64,000 nucleotides of DNA from CAYMAX01 sp964388595 (GTDB taxonomy: Bacteria; Bacteroidota; Bacteroidia; Bacteroidales; UBA932), in assembly GCA_964388595.1 (NCBI GenBank), contig CAYMAX010000001.1:1-64000 (forward strand). Direction: 5' to 3'. Every line of letters starts with the position of its first letter. Positions within the stretch are counted from its first letter, which is position 1. The notes under the pieces were generated by a model that was given only the letters and a program-made list of their open reading frames with translations, made no database searches and had not been told where the DNA came from. The position numbers and the translations under genes are program-made. Of this stretch, positions 43,083 to 52,346 are shown in pieces.

Positions 43083-45185
43083 ATGCGTTTCATTAATAAA
43101 ATAGTTCTATATCCGATTATCATCTCTTCTGTGTTGATGACAGCAAGTTGTTCCAGGGAAGTCACTGAAAATCCATTTTTTGACAAAGATTCTTCCGTGG
43201 CCACCCCTTGCCTTTTCGAAGGTGATACCAACATCATTATCATCAGAGATTATTTCCCTAAAATAGGGAAAATCAATCGTGTATCTTCGAGAGATTATAA
43301 AGTCCTTCCACTCTCTCGTGGGATAGATACCGTGATGGTAATTGCCACCCCATCTGTGCAGTCCATATCTACCCTTGAAGTCGAAATCGAGGGTGAAAAG
43401 GGGAGTATCGTGATTATGAGAAAAGAAAAGGGAAGTGGCAATGTCCCTGCCATTACCACCACATCTTGCGATGGTGCCCACAAAAATTTTCTGGTGAGAG
43501 TAGAAAATGCTCCTGCAAATTATCTGATACTGTGGCAGAATACCAATCTCGATTCGAGGTTTATAGAATATAAGGGGAAAGGGGCATTCATTGTTACCAT
43601 CCCCGACAATGCTTCGCGTATTGAACGTTCCTTTATTCGTATTTATGCTGCCAATGCACAGGGTGTGGGCAATGATATTCTCATCCCGCTGCAATATGGC
43701 AAGGTGATAGAGAAAACATCTTTACTCAAACGTTCTGATTTTCAGAAACAGATAATGTATTCTCTGATGATTGACCGATTCTACAATGGCAATCCTCAGA
43801 ATGATTGGAAGATTCACAGCAAGAATGTTCTTGATGTCGTTGATTATTATGGAGGTGATTTATCGGGCGTGACGATGAAAATCAAAGATGGATACTTCGA
43901 TACCCTCGGGGTCAACACCATCTGGCTTTCTCCCATTACAGAAAATCCCAAGACAGCGTGGGGTCTCAATAAAGACCCTTACACCAAATTTACCGGTTAT
44001 CACGGATACTGGCCTCTTCATCAGACTGTCGTTGATAGCAGGTTCGGAACTCCAGATGAACTTAGAGAATTGCTTGCTGAGGCTCACAAGCATGGGGATA
44101 ATGTGATATTGGACTATGTTTCCAATCATGTTCATATCGACAATCCCATTATGAAACAGCATCCAGATTGGACCACCCCCTCTACTACACCGGATGGTCG
44201 TCCTAATTTCGAACTTTGGGATGAATTCAGGCTCACTACTTGGTTTGACAAACATATTCCATCTCTCGATTTGGAAAGAGAAGATGTCAATGAACCTATG
44301 TCGGATTCTGCACTTTTCTGGATGCAGAACTACGATTTCGACGGTTTTCGTCACGATGCCACCAAGCATATCCCTGAAGTCTATTGGAGGAAGCTCACTA
44401 AAAAAATGCTCGATTCCATCCCCTCCAAGACTTTGTTCCAGATAGGGGAGACTTATGGCTCTCCTGAATTAATCTCTTCATACATCAAGACAGGGATGAT
44501 AGACGGACAATTTGATTTCAATGTTTACGATGGATTTATAAATGCCACTCTCGACCCTGACGGCTCTTTCAGCGATTTGGGCAACACTCTCAGGCAGAGT
44601 CTTGATACATACGGTTATCACAATCTGATGGGATATATCACAGGCAATCACGACAGAGCACGTTACATATCGATAGTAGGTGGAGATTTAATACCCGGGG
44701 AAGATTATAAGAAGGCAGGTTGGAAGAGAAAAATAGGCATTTCAGATTCGACTGCCTATGACAAATTATCCCTGCTTCACGCCTTTATTTTTACCCTGCC
44801 GGGGATACCCTGCGTTTATTACGGGGATGAATGGGGCCAGCCTGGGGCAAATGACCCTGACAATCGTCGTCCTGCGCAGTTTGAACCTCTCAACCAACGT
44901 GAAGCACAGCTCAATGAGAAGTTGCGCAGATTGATACATCTCCGTTCCGAATCTATGCCATTGCTATATGGCGATTATTATGAGATTCTCCGCGAAAAAG
45001 ATCTGCTAATCTATATGAGAAGCTATATTGGTGACTATGCCATTGTCGTTCTCAACAAGTCTCCCAAGACTGAAGAACGTATCATTGATATGCCTTTCGG
45101 CCTTAAATATGACAATCTTTCCTCTTTCGGAGTAAAAGTAAAACCCTATTCTTACCTAATCCTAACCCCAAAGCATGTTTTCTAA
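43083..45185 (+). CDS. GH13 alpha-amylase/neopullulanase-like lipoprotein
   Basis: A 700-residue lipoprotein (lipobox TASC, Cys23). The first 215 residues form two beta-rich non-catalytic domains; the second (about 125-210) resembles an Ig-like or starch-binding module. The GH13 barrel starts at MYSLMIDRFYNGNPQND and has D425 (FDGFRHDATKH), E456 (QIGETYG) and D524 (TGNHDRARY), so it should be active. The VADRF/MIDRFYNG opening is typical of the cyclomaltodextrinase-like subfamilies. Placed 2 nt after susG. Its exact location (surface or periplasmic face) cannot be told from sequence. Confidence 0.88.
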   Translation: MRFINKIVLYPIIISSVLMTASCSREVTENPFFDKDSSVATPCLFEGDTNIIIIRDYFPKIGKINRVSSRDYKVLPLSRGIDTVMVIATPSVQSISTLEVEIEGEKGSIVIMRKEKGSGNVPAITTTSCDGAHKNFLVRVENAPANYLILWQNTNLDSRFIEYKGKGAFIVTIPDNASRIERSFIRIYAANAQGVGNDILIPLQYGKVIEKTSLLKRSDFQKQIMYSLMIDRFYNGNPQNDWKIHSKNVLDVVDYYGGDLSGVTMKIKDGYFDTLGVNTIWLSPITENPKTAWGLNKDPYTKFTGYHGYWPLHQTVVDSRFGTPDELRELLAEAHKHGDNVILDYVSNHVHIDNPIMKQHPDWTTPSTTPDGRPNFELWDEFRLTTWFDKHIPSLDLEREDVNEPMSDSALFWMQNYDFDGFRHDATKHIPEVYWRKLTKKMLDSIPSKTLFQIGETYGSPELISSYIKTGMIDGQFDFNVYDGFINATLDPDGSFSDLGNTLRQSLDTYGYHNLMGYITGNHDRARYISIVGGDLIPGEDYKKAGWKRKIGISDSTAYDKLSLLHAFIFTLPGIPCVYYGDEWGQPGANDPDNRRPAQFEPLNQREAQLNEKLRRLIHLRSESMPLLYGDYYEILREKDLLIYMRSYIGDYAIVVLNKSPKTEERIIDMPFGLKYDNLSSFGVKVKPYSYLILTPKHVF

Positions 45186-45204
45186 CTCTTTAAAATCTTA
45201 AATT

Positions 45205-46500
45205 ATGAAAAAAATCATTATCGGATTTTTATCGGTATTGCTTCTTGCAGGTTGCAATTGCAAACAGGTACAGACGACTAAAGTCATCCATCCTGACTGG
45301 ACTCAGAATTCGGTTATCTATGAAGTTAATGTCAGACAATTTACCCCGGAAGGGACATTTCGGGCATTTAGCGAACATTTGGACCGTCTCAGTGAACTCG
45401 GAGTGGATATTCTTTGGTTTATGCCCATCCATCCGATAGGAGTGGAAGATAGAAAGGGAGAATTGGGCAGTTATTATTCTGTAATGAATTATAAAGATGT
45501 GAATCCCGAATATGGTACCCTCGATGATTTTAAATACACAGTCGACCTGGCTCATTGCAGTGATATGAAAGTCGTCCTTGATTGGGTGGCCAATCATACT
45601 TCGCGTGACAATGTGTGGGTAAGAGAACATCCTGACTGGTATGTACGTGACAGCACAGGCAAGATGGCATATCAATATGATTGGACAGATGTAGCCAGAC
45701 TTGATTTTTCGAAAAAAGAGGTTCGTGAAGGGATGCTCGATGCTATGAAATTTTGGGTTGTAGAGTATGGCATAGATGGTTTCCGTTGTGACATGGCAGA
45801 ACATGTCCCTGTTGATTTTTGGGACTATGCTACCAAAGAATTGCGTGAGATTAATCCCAACCTTTTCTTTTTGGCAGAGGCTGAGCAGCCATATCTTCAG
45901 GTCAAATCATTCGATGCCTACTATGGTTGGGAACATCATCATCTTATGAATGACTTGGCTCAGGGCAAGATTAATGTGACAGAATATTCCAACTATTGGG
46001 CTGAACACGACAAGAGATTCCCTAAGAACACTATTCAGCTCAATTTTATCACCAATCACGATGAGAATTCATGGAGTGGAAGTGAATTTGAGAGGATGGG
46101 AGATGCAGTCAAGCAATTTGCAGCTCTCACATTTGCCATCCCCGGGATGCCGATGCTTTATACAGGTCAGGAAGTGGGTATGAATCACAGATTTGAATTT
46201 TTCAAAAGAGACCCTATACAATGGATCGATACAGAACACTATTCTGACTTCTATCACGATCTCATCGCCCTTCGTAAGTCACATCCAAGTATGTTTGCAC
46301 CCCCTTCAGCCGGCCCTCTTAAAGTGCTTGTCACTTCACAGCCCGAAAAGATATTTGCATTCCAACGCGAGACTGAGCAATATCTCACTCCCGAAACGAT
46401 GACAGCTATGTTTAACTTTACTGACGAGGAGGTCTCATTTCTTCTCAATAATACCGAATACACGCTTCCTGCACGTGGATATCAATTGATATTTAATTAA
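45205..46500 (+). CDS. short GH13 alpha-amylase lipoprotein
   Basis: A 431-residue lipoprotein (lipobox LAGC, Cys17) consisting of essentially only a GH13 catalytic domain and a short C-terminal beta domain. The catalytic residues are D196 (GFRCDMAEHVP), E225 (FLAEAEQ) and D286 (TNHDENSW). The compact form and segments such as YEVNVRQFTPEGTF and MPIHPIG are seen in maltodextrin-active amylases of Bacteroidota. It is preceded by susG and the 700-residue GH13 and followed by susA, all in the same orientation with gaps of 2-20 bp. Confidence 0.9.
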   Translation: MKKIIIGFLSVLLLAGCNCKQVQTTKVIHPDWTQNSVIYEVNVRQFTPEGTFRAFSEHLDRLSELGVDILWFMPIHPIGVEDRKGELGSYYSVMNYKDVNPEYGTLDDFKYTVDLAHCSDMKVVLDWVANHTSRDNVWVREHPDWYVRDSTGKMAYQYDWTDVARLDFSKKEVREGMLDAMKFWVVEYGIDGFRCDMAEHVPVDFWDYATKELREINPNLFFLAEAEQPYLQVKSFDAYYGWEHHHLMNDLAQGKINVTEYSNYWAEHDKRFPKNTIQLNFITNHDENSWSGSEFERMGDAVKQFAALTFAIPGMPMLYTGQEVGMNHRFEFFKRDPIQWIDTEHYSDFYHDLIALRKSHPSMFAPPSAGPLKVLVTSQPEKIFAFQRETEQYLTPETMTAMFNFTDEEVSFLLNNTEYTLPARGYQLIFN

Positions 46501-46512
46501 ATCTTTATTTTT

Positions 46513-48411
46513 ATGCATTTTGTAGCTACTATTCTTCTCAGCCTCGGATTGGTTATGGGCAAGGGAATCACAAAAGTTGAACCTCCCTGCTGGTGGACCA
46601 ATATGGAGACACCTCTTACACTTATGGTCTATGGTGATAACATCACCGGGTCCAATGTCACTGTCAACAATGCTGACATAGTCATCAAGCAGATTCACAA
46701 TGCCGACAGCCCCAATTATCTGTTCATTGATTTGGAACTCGGCAAAAATCTTACTCCCGGTAATTACACCTTCACTATCGAACGCCCGTCCAATAAGAAA
46801 AAGCTCAAATTCGAATACCCGTTTTTAGAAAGGCGCAAAGATTCCAAAATGCGTGAGAGTTATGGCCCGGGAGATGTCATATATCTATTGGTAGCAGACA
46901 GATTTGCCAATGGAGATTTGAATAACGATTCCTCTCCTGCCACTATAGAAAAGGCAAATAGAGAGAACCCTGGTGGAAGACACGGCGGAGACCTTCAAGG
47001 TATCATCGACCATCTTGATTACATCGCTGACCTCGGTGCCACTACCATCTGGCCCATTCCACTTACTCTTGACAATCAATCATCATATACATACCATGGC
47101 TATTCTGTCTCTGATTATTATATGATAGACCCCCGTTATGGTTCAAATGAACTATATCGTCATCTATCTGACGAGGCTCATTCTAAAGGATTGAAACTTA
47201 TTCAGGACCTTGTGGTAAATCATTGCGGTCTGGCACACTGGTGGATGAAAGACCTTCCATTCAAAGACTGGACCAATCACTATGACACTTACGTCCCTTG
47301 TAACTGGGCTATGTCTACTCATTCTGACCCGCACACCAGCCAACTCGATTTGGACGGGTGTACCCAAGGCTGGTTCGACCGTTCTATGGTGGATATGAAT
47401 CTCTGCAATCCCTACACCCTGCAATACCTTACACAGATGGCCATCTGGTGGGTAGAATATGCCAACTTGGATGGGCTCAGGGTAGATACTTATCCTTACA
47501 GCGATAAAAATGCCATCTCTCAGTGGACGCTGAATATTCTCAAGGAATATCCCAATTTATCCATAGTAGGAGAATGTTGGTTTGGTTCACCGCAGCTTAT
47601 CTCTTATTGGGAGGGAGTCAAAAAATCAGACGGGACGTACAAGACCAACAATGATGGTTTTACATCTCATCTTCCCATGGTAATGGACTTCCCTTTGATG
47701 GGTGCCATTGCTGAATCATTCGTAGAGAATGATTCTATCCCTCGCGGAGACAACGGAGTTAGAAAAATATACAATTCTCTCTCTTTGGACTACGCATACT
47801 ACAATCCTAACCATCTTCTGGTGTTTATGTCCAATCACGACACATTCAGACCTGCACAGGTGTTCGGCATCACTGAAGACCCTGTAAGCATAGTCCTGTC
47901 ACGTATGAAGAATGCTTACACATTTCTCCTCACCACTCGTGGCGTACCTCAGATATACTACGGAGATGAAGTGATGATGCACAGCGCAGATGGTACCACA
48001 GGCCATTCACAGGAGAGAGCAGACTTTCCCGGTGGCTGGCAGAGTGATAAGAACAATGCCTTTACGGCAGAAGGACGGACACAGGAGCAAAACGAACTCT
48101 TCAACCATGTACGTAAACTGCTCAATTGGAGAAAGACTTCACCTGCTGTGACAGATGGTAAATTGACCCATTTTCTCCCTCAACCTATGTTCCGTTCCAA
48201 TGTGTATGTCTATTTCAGATACACTGACACTGACAGAGTGATGGTAATTATCAACAATGGTAATTCTTCATATCAACTCGATTGGAACTACTACAAGGAA
48301 ATGCTTCCTGATAATGTATTAAAAGGAAAAGAGATTCTTTCAGACAGAGATATCACTATAGGTGATAAACTTTGCCTTCCTGCCATGAGCAGCGCAGTTA
48401 TTGTGTTTTAA
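46513..48411 (+). CDS. susA: SusA-like periplasmic neopullulanase
   Basis: GH13 enzyme of 632 residues that hydrolyses imported maltooligosaccharides. A signal peptide of about 16 residues is followed by ITKVEPPCWWTNMETPL, the characteristic N-terminal opening of SusA/neopullulanases, and an Ig-like cyclomaltodextrinase N domain (to about 110). The barrel has D325 (GLRVDTYPYSDK), E354 (IVGECW) and D443 (SNHDTFRP). A beta-sandwich C domain ends with CLPAMSSAVIVF. No lipobox is seen, which fits a soluble periplasmic protein. Its stop overlaps the convergent flippase gene by 14 nt. Confidence 0.92.
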   Translation: MHFVATILLSLGLVMGKGITKVEPPCWWTNMETPLTLMVYGDNITGSNVTVNNADIVIKQIHNADSPNYLFIDLELGKNLTPGNYTFTIERPSNKKKLKFEYPFLERRKDSKMRESYGPGDVIYLLVADRFANGDLNNDSSPATIEKANRENPGGRHGGDLQGIIDHLDYIADLGATTIWPIPLTLDNQSSYTYHGYSVSDYYMIDPRYGSNELYRHLSDEAHSKGLKLIQDLVVNHCGLAHWWMKDLPFKDWTNHYDTYVPCNWAMSTHSDPHTSQLDLDGCTQGWFDRSMVDMNLCNPYTLQYLTQMAIWWVEYANLDGLRVDTYPYSDKNAISQWTLNILKEYPNLSIVGECWFGSPQLISYWEGVKKSDGTYKTNNDGFTSHLPMVMDFPLMGAIAESFVENDSIPRGDNGVRKIYNSLSLDYAYYNPNHLLVFMSNHDTFRPAQVFGITEDPVSIVLSRMKNAYTFLLTTRGVPQIYYGDEVMMHSADGTTGHSQERADFPGGWQSDKNNAFTAEGRTQEQNELFNHVRKLLNWRKTSPAVTDGKLTHFLPQPMFRSNVYVYFRYTDTDRVMVIINNGNSSYQLDWNYYKEMLPDNVLKGKEILSDRDITIGDKLCLPAMSSAVIVF

Positions 48412-49405
48412 CTGCTTTCCTCTTACGAAGATAAATAGCAAGTAGAGAGATGGCACCGCTGACTATCATCACGAGAGCCTGGCTCTCGTGAGAGATGGTG
48501 GCGAAAACCACTCCCGATGTCTGAGGTATGGCATAAAGGGAAGAGATGGCCAGAGAGATGATAAAATGATAGGCTCCAATTCCTCCCTGCACAGGGATAA
48601 TCCAGCCTAAAGAACCGACCACCATCAGAAAGAGTGCATCCACTCCGTTGAGCCCGTTCATCTGTGGAAATGACTTAACTGTGAAAAAGCTCATCAGCCA
48701 ATAGCATATCCAAAGCAATATGGTGAGGAGTAAGAATTTCCATTTATGAGGAGTCTTAAAACCTGAAAGCAATCCATCCACGAGACCTTTGCAGACTTTA
48801 AAGAATTTGTCAAAAAATTTGTATTTGCGAAGTTTAGCACGATAGATGTACATCAGTACTAAAATGGCTGCAAGTATAAGGATGATACCTACTATCAGCC
48901 ACCATGCGTTGAACTGCAATTTGGCAGAAAGAGGGATCCATATCTCTGTAGTCATAAAGTTGCCGAATTGATTCCAACGTGCGATGAGTACTCCGAGCAA
49001 AATGAAAGCGTATGTCAGTAAATCCACGCTTCTTTCCAGCACTACTGTCCCCAAAACCCCTTCAAAAGAGGCTTTGCCGGTGGCAGAAATAACTCCGCAT
49101 CTAGCCAATTCACCTGCCCGAGGAAGGGCAAAATTGGTGAGATATCCTATCGTCACGCCATCATAGGCCTGGATTCTTTTTATCCCCCCATCCAATGGGA
49201 GCATAATCAATCTCCACCTCCATGCTCTGACTATGAATGCAAGATAACTGACTGTCATAGACAATGCTATCCACATATAATTGCAGCTTTTGAGTCCTGA
49301 TACGAAATCGGACCATTTTACCCCTTTAAACGCAAAATAGAGGAGTAAGATGGCTATTGACAGCATCAATACCCATTTCCACCAACTATGCTTCTTGGTA
49401 GCCAT
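48398..49405 (-). CDS. lysylphosphatidylglycerol synthase TM-region (UPF0104) membrane protein
   Basis: An integral membrane protein of 335 residues with about eight hydrophobic segments, belonging to the LPG_synthase_TM / flippase-like family. Diagnostic features are the RAWRWRLIM box, NFALPRAGELARCGVIS and VVLERSVDL. Only the membrane domain is present; there is no aminoacyltransferase domain. Members are proposed lipid or glycolipid flippases; the substrate is unknown. It is the third gene of panC-panD-flippase, starting 3 nt after the panD stop. Confidence 0.88.
   Translation of the reverse strand: MATKKHSWWKWVLMLSIAILLLYFAFKGVKWSDFVSGLKSCNYMWIALSMTVSYLAFIVRAWRWRLIMLPLDGGIKRIQAYDGVTIGYLTNFALPRAGELARCGVISATGKASFEGVLGTVVLERSVDLLTYAFILLGVLIARWNQFGNFMTTEIWIPLSAKLQFNAWWLIVGIILILAAILVLMYIYRAKLRKYKFFDKFFKVCKGLVDGLLSGFKTPHKWKFLLLTILLWICYWLMSFFTVKSFPQMNGLNGVDALFLMVVGSLGWIIPVQGGIGAYHFIISLAISSLYAIPQTSGVVFATISHESQALVMIVSGAISLLAIYLRKRKAVKTQ
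48469..48491. repeat. 23 bp perfect palindrome near the sus/flippase convergence
   Basis: TCACGAGAGCC and GGCTCTCGTGA flank a single base. It lies in the 3' part of the flippase gene and 58 nt downstream of the susA stop, so the susA transcript would carry a strong hairpin. No T tract follows on either strand. Confidence 0.6.
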
Positions 49406-49408
49406 AAA

Positions 49409-49762
49409 TTATTTGACGAGCGTATTGGTCTGAGTGTCGGGGAAGACAATCGTCGGCTTGAAATTATGAGCCTCCTCAGGGGTCATAAGTGCGTATGCCA
49501 TAATGATAATAACATCACCTACGGAGAATTGGTGAGCTGCTGGGCCATTGAGACAGATTTCACCGCTTCCTCTTTTGCCTGCTATCACATAGGTCTGGAG
49601 TCTGTTGCCATTGTTGACATTTGAAACGATGACTTTCTCCCCTTCATAAATATTGGCGGCTTCCATAAGGAGAGCGTCGATGGTAATACTGCCGATATAA
49701 TGAAGATTGGCCTGGGTGACAGTAACTCTGTGAATCTTGGATTTGATAATCTCGAGGAGCAT
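49409..49762 (-). CDS. panD: aspartate 1-decarboxylase
   Basis: Makes beta-alanine for pantothenate synthesis. The 117-residue proenzyme has the self-cleavage site G24-S25 in [12 protein letters not shown], which generates the pyruvoyl cofactor, and the conserved NGPAAH motif in the second half. It starts 1 nt after the panC stop; panB is not in the window. Confidence 0.96.
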   Translation of the reverse strand: MLLEIIKSKIHRVTVTQANLHYIGSITIDALLMEAANIYEGEKVIVSNVNNGNRLQTYVIAGKRGSGEICLNGPAAHQFSVGDVIIIMAYALMTPEEAHNFKPTIVFPDTQTNTLVK

Positions 49763-49763
49763 A

Positions 49764-50612
49764 TTATTTGATTTTAATATTATCTATCAATCTCACCGTA
49801 CCTTCGTACACAGCACAGGAGAGCTGCAGATGTTCTGCTTCTTCCCATTGTGAGACAGGTTGCAAAGTTAGTGCATTTATTATTTCTACATACTCTGTCT
49901 TGAAAAAACTGACAGAATCTATTTCTCGGGTAATATATTTTATCGCGTCCGGGACACCCATCTTACCCATCAAGCCCGGTGCCTTGGATATGGTATGAAA
50001 AATATGAGGAGCTGCAGCCCTTTGCTGTGGAGTAAGTAACTGATTGCGAGAGCTGAGGGCCAATCCGTCTTCTGCACGAGCTATAGGGCAGCGAACAATT
50101 GTGATATTGTAATTGAGATGTCGGGTAAAATATTCTATTATGGCAAGTTGTTGAAAATCTTTCTCACCAAAATAGGCTTTTTCGGGACGCACAATGTCAA
50201 ACAGGCGGGTAACTACTTGTGCCATCCCGTTGAAATGGCCCGGCCTGCGGGGACCTTCTCCATATTTATCTAAACCTCCCAGGTCGAAGATGGCAGTATC
50301 GCACCCTTTCCCGGCAGGATAAATGTCGATGACTCTCGGAGCAAAAATAATGGAGACGCCATGACCTTCGAGGAAAGCACAATCTTGCTCCAATGTGCGA
50401 GGGTAGGTGTTAAAATCGTTTTGGTTGTTAAATTGGGTAGGGTTGACAAAATCAGATACTACCACTGCATCACATTCTCTGACTGCACGGGTTATCAGTG
50501 AGAGGTGCCCTTGGTGAAGAGCACCCATCGTGGGTACGAGTCCCAATATGCAGTTAGCGGATAGTTCTTTACGTGCGGCATCAAATTCCGCAAGTGTTTT
50601 GGCTATTATCAT
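49764..50612 (-). CDS. panC: pantothenate synthetase
   Basis: Condenses pantoate with beta-alanine using ATP. With the start at 50612 ([10 protein letters not shown]), it has 282 residues. The family motifs are [15 protein letters not shown] (ATP-binding HxGH), [23 protein letters not shown] and the KMSKS-like segment ALSSRNQLL. Upstream frame up to 50633 is possible but a TAGGTTTG promoter element occupies 50631-50638. Confidence 0.96.
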   Translation of the reverse strand: MIIAKTLAEFDAARKELSANCILGLVPTMGALHQGHLSLITRAVRECDAVVVSDFVNPTQFNNQNDFNTYPRTLEQDCAFLEGHGVSIIFAPRVIDIYPAGKGCDTAIFDLGGLDKYGEGPRRPGHFNGMAQVVTRLFDIVRPEKAYFGEKDFQQLAIIEYFTRHLNYNITIVRCPIARAEDGLALSSRNQLLTPQQRAAAPHIFHTISKAPGLMGKMGVPDAIKYITREIDSVSFFKTEYVEIINALTLQPVSQWEEAEHLQLSCAVYEGTVRLIDNIKIK

Positions 50613-50630
50613 TGTTGTAGAAATTGGGGG

Positions 50631-50638
50631 CAAACCTA
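50631..50638 (-). promoter_or_regulatory. -7 element of panC-panD-flippase
   Basis: The minus strand reads TAGGTTTG, matching TAnnTTTG, 18 nt before the panC ATG. Confidence 0.5.
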
Positions 50639-50659
50639 CAAATTTTCATCGGTTTTACA

Positions 50660-50667
50660 TACCTTTG
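50660..50667 (+). promoter_or_regulatory. -7 element of the PfkB kinase gene
   Basis: The plus strand reads TACCTTTG, matching TAnnTTTG, 24 nt before the ATG. It faces away from the panC element 21 bp to its left. Confidence 0.5.
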
Positions 50668-50691
50668 CATACAAATAATAATTTTCTACCT

Positions 50692-51693
50692 ATGAAATCA
50701 ATTCTCGGGATAGGCAATGCCCTTACCGACATTTTGGCTCTTCTGCCCAATGATAATTTTCTTGATCAGTTTCACCTCCCGAAGGGAAGTATGCAGCACG
50801 TAGATATGGAGACGGGAGACAAGATATGGCAAACCCTGAAGCCAATGGGGGTGCAATATGTAGCCGGAGGTTCTTCCGGTAATACCCTTACAGGCACAGC
50901 TGTGTTTGGGATGCCTTCTGCTTTCATAGGTAAAGTAGGAGATGATGAATTGGGTGCTCTGTACAAATCTGACCAGGAACGCAACGGCATCAAATCTAAC
51001 CTTCTGAAGGGTGAGTCGGCATCGGGAAGAGCGATGGTTTTCATCACGGCACCCAATGCAGAGAGAACGTTTGCCGTGTATCTCGGAGCTGCCCTTGAGT
51101 TGGTGGCTGAAGATCTTAAACCTGAATATTTCAAAGGTTATGATTATTTTCATATAGAAGGTTATTTGGTGCAGAATCAGGAACTTTTACGTAAGGCAGT
51201 CGAGCTTGCCAAGGAAGCTGGCTGTATCATTTCATTGGATATGGCCTCTTACAATGTGGTAGAATCCAACGATGCATTCCTTCACGACATAGTAGACAAC
51301 TATGTTGATATCGTATTTGCCAATGAGACTGAAGCTGAGTCATTTACACGTCATCTTCCCAGAGAAGCGGTAGATATTATAGCCAAGAGTTGTAAAATAG
51401 CTGTGGTGAAGATAGGTAAGGAGGGCTCTTATGTCCGCAGTGGAGATGAATTTCATTATATCGAAGCATGGCCGGCCAATACTATCGATGCGACCGGGGC
51501 AGGAGATATATATGCAGCAGGTTTTCTCTATGCACATTCACTCGGAATGCCCCTTAAAGTGTGTGGGGAGGTGGGGTCCATCATAGCAGCCAAAGTGGTC
51601 GAAGTTATCGGCCCCAAGATAGATATTCCCCGATGGAAAGACGCCAAACAGGAGATAAGAGAGCTTATTGCTGCTCAGAACACTTCAAAATGA
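50692..51693 (+). CDS. PfkB/ribokinase-family carbohydrate or adenosine kinase
   Basis: A 333-residue kinase of the ribokinase fold (start at 50692, MKSILGIGNALTD; the longer frame runs through the divergent panC gene). N-terminal GGSSGNTLTGTAVFG and the C-terminal anion-hole motif IDATGAGDIYAAGFLY with catalytic Asp are diagnostic. Bacteroidota orthologues are commonly called adenosine kinase, but substrates in this family include ribose, fructose and nucleosides, so I leave the substrate open. The stop overlaps the maf start (ATGA). Confidence 0.9.
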   Translation: MKSILGIGNALTDILALLPNDNFLDQFHLPKGSMQHVDMETGDKIWQTLKPMGVQYVAGGSSGNTLTGTAVFGMPSAFIGKVGDDELGALYKSDQERNGIKSNLLKGESASGRAMVFITAPNAERTFAVYLGAALELVAEDLKPEYFKGYDYFHIEGYLVQNQELLRKAVELAKEAGCIISLDMASYNVVESNDAFLHDIVDNYVDIVFANETEAESFTRHLPREAVDIIAKSCKIAVVKIGKEGSYVRSGDEFHYIEAWPANTIDATGAGDIYAAGFLYAHSLGMPLKVCGEVGSIIAAKVVEVIGPKIDIPRWKDAKQEIRELIAAQNTSK

Positions 51694-52313
51694 TCCTAAA
51701 AGAGCTGTTATCAGGTTATAAAGTGATTCTCGGTTCTGCCTCTCCAAGGAGAAGGGAGATACTGAAAGGCATTGACATAGACTTTGAAGTAGATGCCACC
51801 ACCCATACCCCTGAGATTTATAATCCTTCCTCTTCTCACGAGGAGATAGCTCTCTCTCTTGCCATCCTTAAATCGGAGGGTTTTCACAGGGAACTTTGCC
51901 CGAAAGAGATACTCATTACTGCAGACACGATCGTTCTATGTCCCAATTCCACTGGCAATAAAGAGATTCTCGGCAAGCCAAAAGATAGAGAGGATGCATA
52001 TCGGATGCTTCGCCTGTTATCAGGCAGGAGCCACAAAGTCGTGACAGGAGTCTGTCTGAGAGATGCCAGTAGAGAATACTCTTTTGCAGAGACTTCGACA
52101 GTAACTTTTCGAGAGATTACCGATGAAGAGATTTATTACTATATCGACCATTATCAACCTTTTGACAAGGCAGGAGGCTACGGAATACAGGAATGGATAG
52201 GCCTCATCGCCATCTCTTCTATCGAGGGCTCTTATTTCAATATTGTAGGTCTTCCTGTTGAGAAGCTTTATGTCAGTTTGGTAAAGTTTATGACTCAGGA
52301 AGATGTTAATTGA
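51690..52313 (+). CDS. maf: Maf-family nucleoside triphosphate pyrophosphatase
   Basis: Hydrolyses dTTP/UTP or modified nucleotides and is linked to septation control. The 207-residue product (start 51690, MILKELLSGY) has LGSASPRRREIL, ADTIVLCP, GKPKDREDAYRML, FREITDEEI and DKAGGYGIQ, all Maf signatures. It starts within the stop of the PfkB gene (4 nt overlap), so translation is coupled. The upstream frame is inside the kinase gene. Confidence 0.95.
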   Translation: MILKELLSGYKVILGSASPRRREILKGIDIDFEVDATTHTPEIYNPSSSHEEIALSLAILKSEGFHRELCPKEILITADTIVLCPNSTGNKEILGKPKDREDAYRMLRLLSGRSHKVVTGVCLRDASREYSFAETSTVTFREITDEEIYYYIDHYQPFDKAGGYGIQEWIGLIAISSIEGSYFNIVGLPVEKLYVSLVKFMTQEDVN

Positions 52314-52323
52314 GACAATTCTT

Positions 52324-52331
52324 TATCTTTA
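52324..52331 (+). promoter_or_regulatory. weak -7 element before the outer membrane protein gene
   Basis: TATCTTTA matches TAnnTTTG except for the last base, 15 nt before the ATG at 52347. Confidence 0.25.
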
Positions 52332-52346
52332 CAAAAAAATACCATT

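Noticed and set aside
43107..43694. 195-codon minus-strand frame within the GH13 gene at 43083
   Set aside because: Antisense to a gene with an intact catalytic triad; no recognisable protein.
45229..45804. 191-codon minus-strand frame within the short amylase gene
   Set aside because: Antisense shadow with no family motif and no promoter.
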